DNA of 43,331 bases from Rhodobacter sp. (GTDB lineage Bacteria; Pseudomonadota; Alphaproteobacteria; Rhodobacterales; Rhodobacteraceae), in the NCBI GenBank assembly GCA_020250445.1, contig JADCEF010000019.1, positions 1 to 43,331 on the forward strand. Direction: 5' to 3'. The translations under genes were made by a program, and so were the position numbers. Shown in pieces: positions 40,459 to 43,331 of the stretch. Under the pieces are notes generated by a model. The model ran no database searches, was not told the DNA's origin, and saw only the letters and a program-made list of their open reading frames with translations. Numbering within the stretch: position 1 is the first letter of the stretch; each line of letters begins with the position of its first letter.

Positions 40459-42626
40459 TCCGCCGGATCCGCGATTGCCCCGATCTGATGCCGCCACAGC
40501 CCGGCATAGCGCCCGCCGCGCCGCAAGAGATCGTCATGCGTGCCGTCTTCGGTCACGCGGCCCTTCTCGACGGTGATGATCCGGTCGGCGTCCCGCACCG
40601 CCGCCAGGCGGTGGGCGATGATCAGCACCGTGCGCCCCTTGGCGATCAGGCGCATGTTCTGCTGGATGACCCGTTCGGATTCGTAATCCAGCGCGCTGGT
40701 CGCCTCGTCCAGGATCAGGATGCGCGGATTGGTGATCAGGGCGCGCGCGATGGCCACGCGCTGGCGCTGCCCGCCCGACAGGCTGGCGCCGCGTTCGCCG
40801 ATTTCGGTGTCATAGCCGAAGGGCAGCTCCAGAATGAACTCATGCGCCCCGGCCAGCTTCGCGGCCGTCACCACCTGATCCATGCCCGCCTCGGGCAGGG
40901 CCAGCGCGATGTTGTCGCGCACCGAGCGGTTCATCAGCACATTTTCCTGCAGCACCACCCCGATCTGGCGGCGCAGCCAGGCCGGATCGGCCAGCGCCAG
41001 ATCGACCCCGTCGATCAGGATGCGCCCGCTTTCGGGGATGTAAAGGCGCTGGATCACCTTGGTCAGGGTGGATTTGCCAGAGCCGGAGGGGCCGACGATG
41101 CCCACCACCTGCCCGGCCGGAATGTCGATGGAGATATCCTCCAGCACCCGCGAGGTTTCCGGGCGGTAGCGGAAGGCCAGATGCTCCAGCCGGATCGCCC
41201 CCTGCACGGCGGGCAGCGCGCCCCGCCCCGGCCCCGACCGCGGCTCGGGCACCGCATTCAGGATATCGCCCAGCCGTTCGATGGAAATCCGGAACTGCTG
41301 AAAGTCCTGCCACAGCTGCGACAGCCGCAGGATCGGCGCCGCGACCCGGCCCGCCAGCATGTTGAAGGCAATCAGCTCGCCCACCGAAAGCTGCCCCTCC
41401 ATCACCAGCCGCGCGCCAAACCACAGCACCGCCGCCGTGGTCAGCTTGCTGACCAGCTGCACCGCCTGCCCCGCCCAGTTCGACAGGTTCTGCGCCCGGA
41501 AACTGGCCCCGACATAGGCGGCCAATTGCTGTTCCCAGCGGCTTTGCATGCGCGGCTCCACCGCCATCGCTTTCAGCGTTTCGACAGCCCCGATGCTTTC
41601 CACCAGAAAGGCCTGGTTTTCCGCGCCGCGGTCAAACTTCTCGTCCAGACGCCGCCGCAGCACCGGCGTCACCAGAACCGAAATCAGGATGTAAAGCGGG
41701 ATCGTCAGCGCCACGACCAGCGTCAGGACCGGCGAATAGAGGAACATCACCGCAAAGAAGGCCAGGCCGAAGACCACATCCAGAACCACGGTCAGCGCCT
41801 GCCCGGTCAGAAAGGACCGCACATTCTCCAGCTCGCGCGCCCGCGCCACCGTGTCGCCCACCCGGCGCGCCTGAAAATAGCTCAAAGGCAGCGACAGGGC
41901 ATGGTCATAAAGCCGGGCCCCAAGTTCGACATCCAGCCGGCTGGTGGTATGGCTGAAGACGTAAGTCCGCAGCCCGGTCAGCAGCGTCTCGAACACCACG
42001 GTCACCACCAGCGCAAAGACCAGAACATCCAGCGTCGACCAGGACCGGTGCACCAGAACCTTGTCGATCACCACCTGAAAGAAGATCGGCGTCATCAGCG
42101 CGAACAGCTGCAGGAAAAAGGACGACACCAGCACCTCGCCGAACAGGCGGCGGTACTTCACCAGGCTGGGGATGAACCAGGTCAGATCAAAGCGCCGCGC
42201 CTTGCCCGCAAGCGCGGCCCGGCTGGTCACCAGCAACAGACGGCCCGTCCAGCGGCCATGAAACCCGGCCAGCGGCAGCACCTCGGGCCGGCCGACGGCG
42301 GGGTCCTGCACCAGAACCCGGTCGCCGTCGACCTTGGCCAGCACGATGAAGCCGCCGTCCCGCATCTCGGCCAGGGCAGGCAGGCTGGCCTTGTCCAGCC
42401 GGTCCGGGGCGATGCGTTTCACCCCGGCCTTCAGCCCCAGTGCCTTGGCCACGCGCAACAGCCGCGTGGCCTCGGGCAGGCCGGGGTCTGCCGGAAAGCG
42501 GTGCGACAGGGTGTCGAAATCGGCCGATATCTCGTGGAACCGCGCCACCATGATCAGCGCGGCCAGCGATACCTCTGCCGGGCCGGGGCCCTTGCCCGCC
42601 GGACTGTCCGGTTCAGATCCACCCAC
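40455..42626 (-). CDS. Type I secretion ABC transporter with degenerate C39 peptidase-like domain (HlyB-type)
   Basis: The 723-residue protein has three parts. Residues 15-140 form a C39-peptidase-like domain (VSLAALIMVARFHEISADFD, DGGFIVLAKVDGDRVLVQDP). The catalytic Cys expected before the first helix is not there, as in HlyB, so it should bind rather than cleave its substrate. A six-helix membrane domain spans about 160-440. The ATPase has Walker A GPSGSGKST, signature [31 protein letters not shown] and IIAHRLAAV. The start is a GTG at 42626. It lies 41 bases after the RTX gene and overlaps hlyD, so the three genes form an export cassette. Confidence 0.93.
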   Translation of the reverse strand: MGGSEPDSPAGKGPGPAEVSLAALIMVARFHEISADFDTLSHRFPADPGLPEATRLLRVAKALGLKAGVKRIAPDRLDKASLPALAEMRDGGFIVLAKVDGDRVLVQDPAVGRPEVLPLAGFHGRWTGRLLLVTSRAALAGKARRFDLTWFIPSLVKYRRLFGEVLVSSFFLQLFALMTPIFFQVVIDKVLVHRSWSTLDVLVFALVVTVVFETLLTGLRTYVFSHTTSRLDVELGARLYDHALSLPLSYFQARRVGDTVARARELENVRSFLTGQALTVVLDVVFGLAFFAVMFLYSPVLTLVVALTIPLYILISVLVTPVLRRRLDEKFDRGAENQAFLVESIGAVETLKAMAVEPRMQSRWEQQLAAYVGASFRAQNLSNWAGQAVQLVSKLTTAAVLWFGARLVMEGQLSVGELIAFNMLAGRVAAPILRLSQLWQDFQQFRISIERLGDILNAVPEPRSGPGRGALPAVQGAIRLEHLAFRYRPETSRVLEDISIDIPAGQVVGIVGPSGSGKSTLTKVIQRLYIPESGRILIDGVDLALADPAWLRRQIGVVLQENVLMNRSVRDNIALALPEAGMDQVVTAAKLAGAHEFILELPFGYDTEIGERGASLSGGQRQRVAIARALITNPRILILDEATSALDYESERVIQQNMRLIAKGRTVLIIAHRLAAVRDADRIITVEKGRVTEDGTHDDLLRRGGRYAGLWRHQIGAIADPAE

Positions 42627-42667
42627 CCGCGATACCCTGTCCCGCCCGGCGCTGCCGCCGATGCACT

Positions 42668-43331
42668 TTACGCGCCCGACGCCAGCAGCGGCGTCAGATA
42701 CTGCTGCACATCCGCCCGTGCCAGGCTCAATTCGCCCGCCGCCGGCGTGCCGAAGGCCGCCATCGCCTGCACCAGCACCTCGACCGTCAGCGATTTGCCA
42801 TCGGCAAAGCGCAGCCGGTCCGCCCCGCCGTTCACATCGACCAGCCGGTTGTCAAGAATGATCCGGTCCGCCGTGCCAAGGGCCACCACCAGATCCCGGC
42901 CGCTGTCCGCCCGGCTGATGGTCAGGTTGCCCAGCCCGACGCCGGTCCGGAACTGCACCGTGTCAATGGCACTGTCCGTGCCGCCGTCATTGACCGTGTC
43001 GATGCCATCACCCGTGCCGAAGAGGTAGCTGTCACTCCCCGCCCCGCCGGACAGGGCATCGGCCCCGGCCCCGCCGTCGAGCGTGTCATTGCCCGCGCCG
43101 CCGGACAGCGTGTCGTTGCCCGCGCCGCCCGAAAGCTGGTTCGCCGCCGCGTTCCCGGTCAGCGTGTTGGCCCCGGTATTGCCGGTGCCGTTGATCGCGG
43201 TCGTGCCGGTCAGCGTCAGGTTCTCCAGGTTCGTCCCCAGCGTCAGCGTCACCGAGGACTGCACCGTGTCCGTGCCCTCGTTCGCCGCCTCGGTGATCGT
43301 ATCGCCGGTCGCATCGACGACATAGGTGTCA
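42668..43331 (-). CDS. RTX (hemolysin-type calcium-binding repeat) protein, C-terminal part
   Basis: Only the last 220 residues lie in the window; the gene continues past the right edge. The visible part starts with DTYVVDATGDTITEAANEGT and LTLTGTTAINGTGNTGANTL modules. Four nonapeptide repeats of the GGAGNDTLx type follow (GGAGNDTLS, GGAGNDTLD, GGAGADALS, GGAGSDSYL), which bind calcium in a parallel beta-roll. After this come a domain with RIILDNRLVDVNGGADRLRF, similar to the HCBP-related unit, and a short C-terminal tail carrying the presumed secretion signal. It is the obvious substrate of the type I exporter downstream. Its effector activity lies outside the window. Confidence 0.92.
   Translation of the reverse strand, partial: DTYVVDATGDTITEAANEGTDTVQSSVTLTLGTNLENLTLTGTTAINGTGNTGANTLTGNAAANQLSGGAGNDTLSGGAGNDTLDGGAGADALSGGAGSDSYLFGTGDGIDTVNDGGTDSAIDTVQFRTGVGLGNLTISRADSGRDLVVALGTADRIILDNRLVDVNGGADRLRFADGKSLTVEVLVQAMAAFGTPAAGELSLARADVQQYLTPLLASGA
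43025..43129 (-). repeat. RTX nonapeptide-coding repeats
   Basis: Four 27-base units encode GGxGxDxLx calcium-binding repeats in the RTX protein. The DNA repeats are near-identical (GCCGGCAACGACAC-type blocks on the minus strand). They are coding repeats, not a CRISPR or intergenic array. Confidence 0.9.

Noticed and set aside
40488-43028. 846-residue plus-strand open frame opposite the HlyB and RTX genes
   Set aside because: It mirrors two clear genes on the minus strand, is rich in His, Gln, Arg and Pro, and contains no recognisable domain.
43025-43129. Regularly spaced short repeats suggestive of CRISPR
   Set aside because: Units are 27 bases, adjacent without spacers and in frame, encoding RTX calcium-binding nonapeptides.

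Overview
The window is high-GC DNA from an alphaproteobacterium, most likely a member of the Rhodobacteraceae (Rhodobacter, Paracoccus, Gemmobacter or a relative). The indicators are the sorbitol/mannitol operon smoEFGK-smoS-mtlK in the arrangement known from Rhodobacter sphaeroides, the opgG-opgI-opgH-opgC glucan operon, GcrA, an argD-argF pair joined by a GC-rich hairpin repeat, and a TTG-started leuB. No phage, plasmid or CRISPR genes were seen. Most of the window is chromosomal core with a few accessory patches.

Layout. 1-860: remains of two unrelated transposases (IS256-like and ISAs1-like) joined head to tail. 999-9070: polyol catabolism, with a HAD phosphatase-like protein, a SorC-type regulator, a promoter with a palindrome over its -10 box, an ABC transporter (SmoE, SmoF, SmoG, SmoK), sorbitol dehydrogenase and mannitol dehydrogenase. 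9486-14206: osmoregulated periplasmic glucan operon. 14437-19273 (minus): a manganese-type ABC transporter (SitABCD-like) read into hisB and hisH with almost no gap, under a promoter with three inverted repeats. 19476-20075: gcrA. 20591-23414: argD, argF and a DUF1993 protein. 23421-27838 (minus): MFS exporter, HrpB helicase, DUF3108 protein. 27966-28967: MeaB GTPase. 30168-33987: five overlapping genes starting with S-formylglutathione hydrolase. 34690-35161: a small two-helix membrane protein and tRNA-Pro(CGG). 35216-38580 (minus): DMT transporter, leuB, an EEP-family protein. 39061-43331 (minus): a type I secretion cassette (RTX protein running off the right edge, HlyB-type ABC transporter, HlyD-type adaptor).

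The feature least explained by known genes is a pair of related non-coding elements at 29093-29336 and 34204-34583. They lie in opposite orientation on either side of the five-gene fghA operon. Each is bounded by imperfect inverted repeats with the core GTGCTGARAA, and each is filled with short near-perfect hairpins. They look like diverged members of a MITE-like family. A second point is the continuity of the Mn-uptake genes with hisB, whose product belongs to a Mn-dependent enzyme family.

How the genes work together: SmoEFGK imports polyols, SmoS and MtlK oxidise them to ketoses, and the SorC protein probably senses the inducer. No sugar kinase is present here. OpgG and OpgH build the periplasmic glucan backbone, OpgI is needed in the characterised system, and OpgC adds succinyl groups. 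SitABCD supplies Mn. ArgD and ArgF serve arginine synthesis. The type I transporter and adaptor probably export the RTX protein encoded next to them; no outer-membrane TolC partner is in the window. All family calls come from reading the translated sequence, not from database searches.
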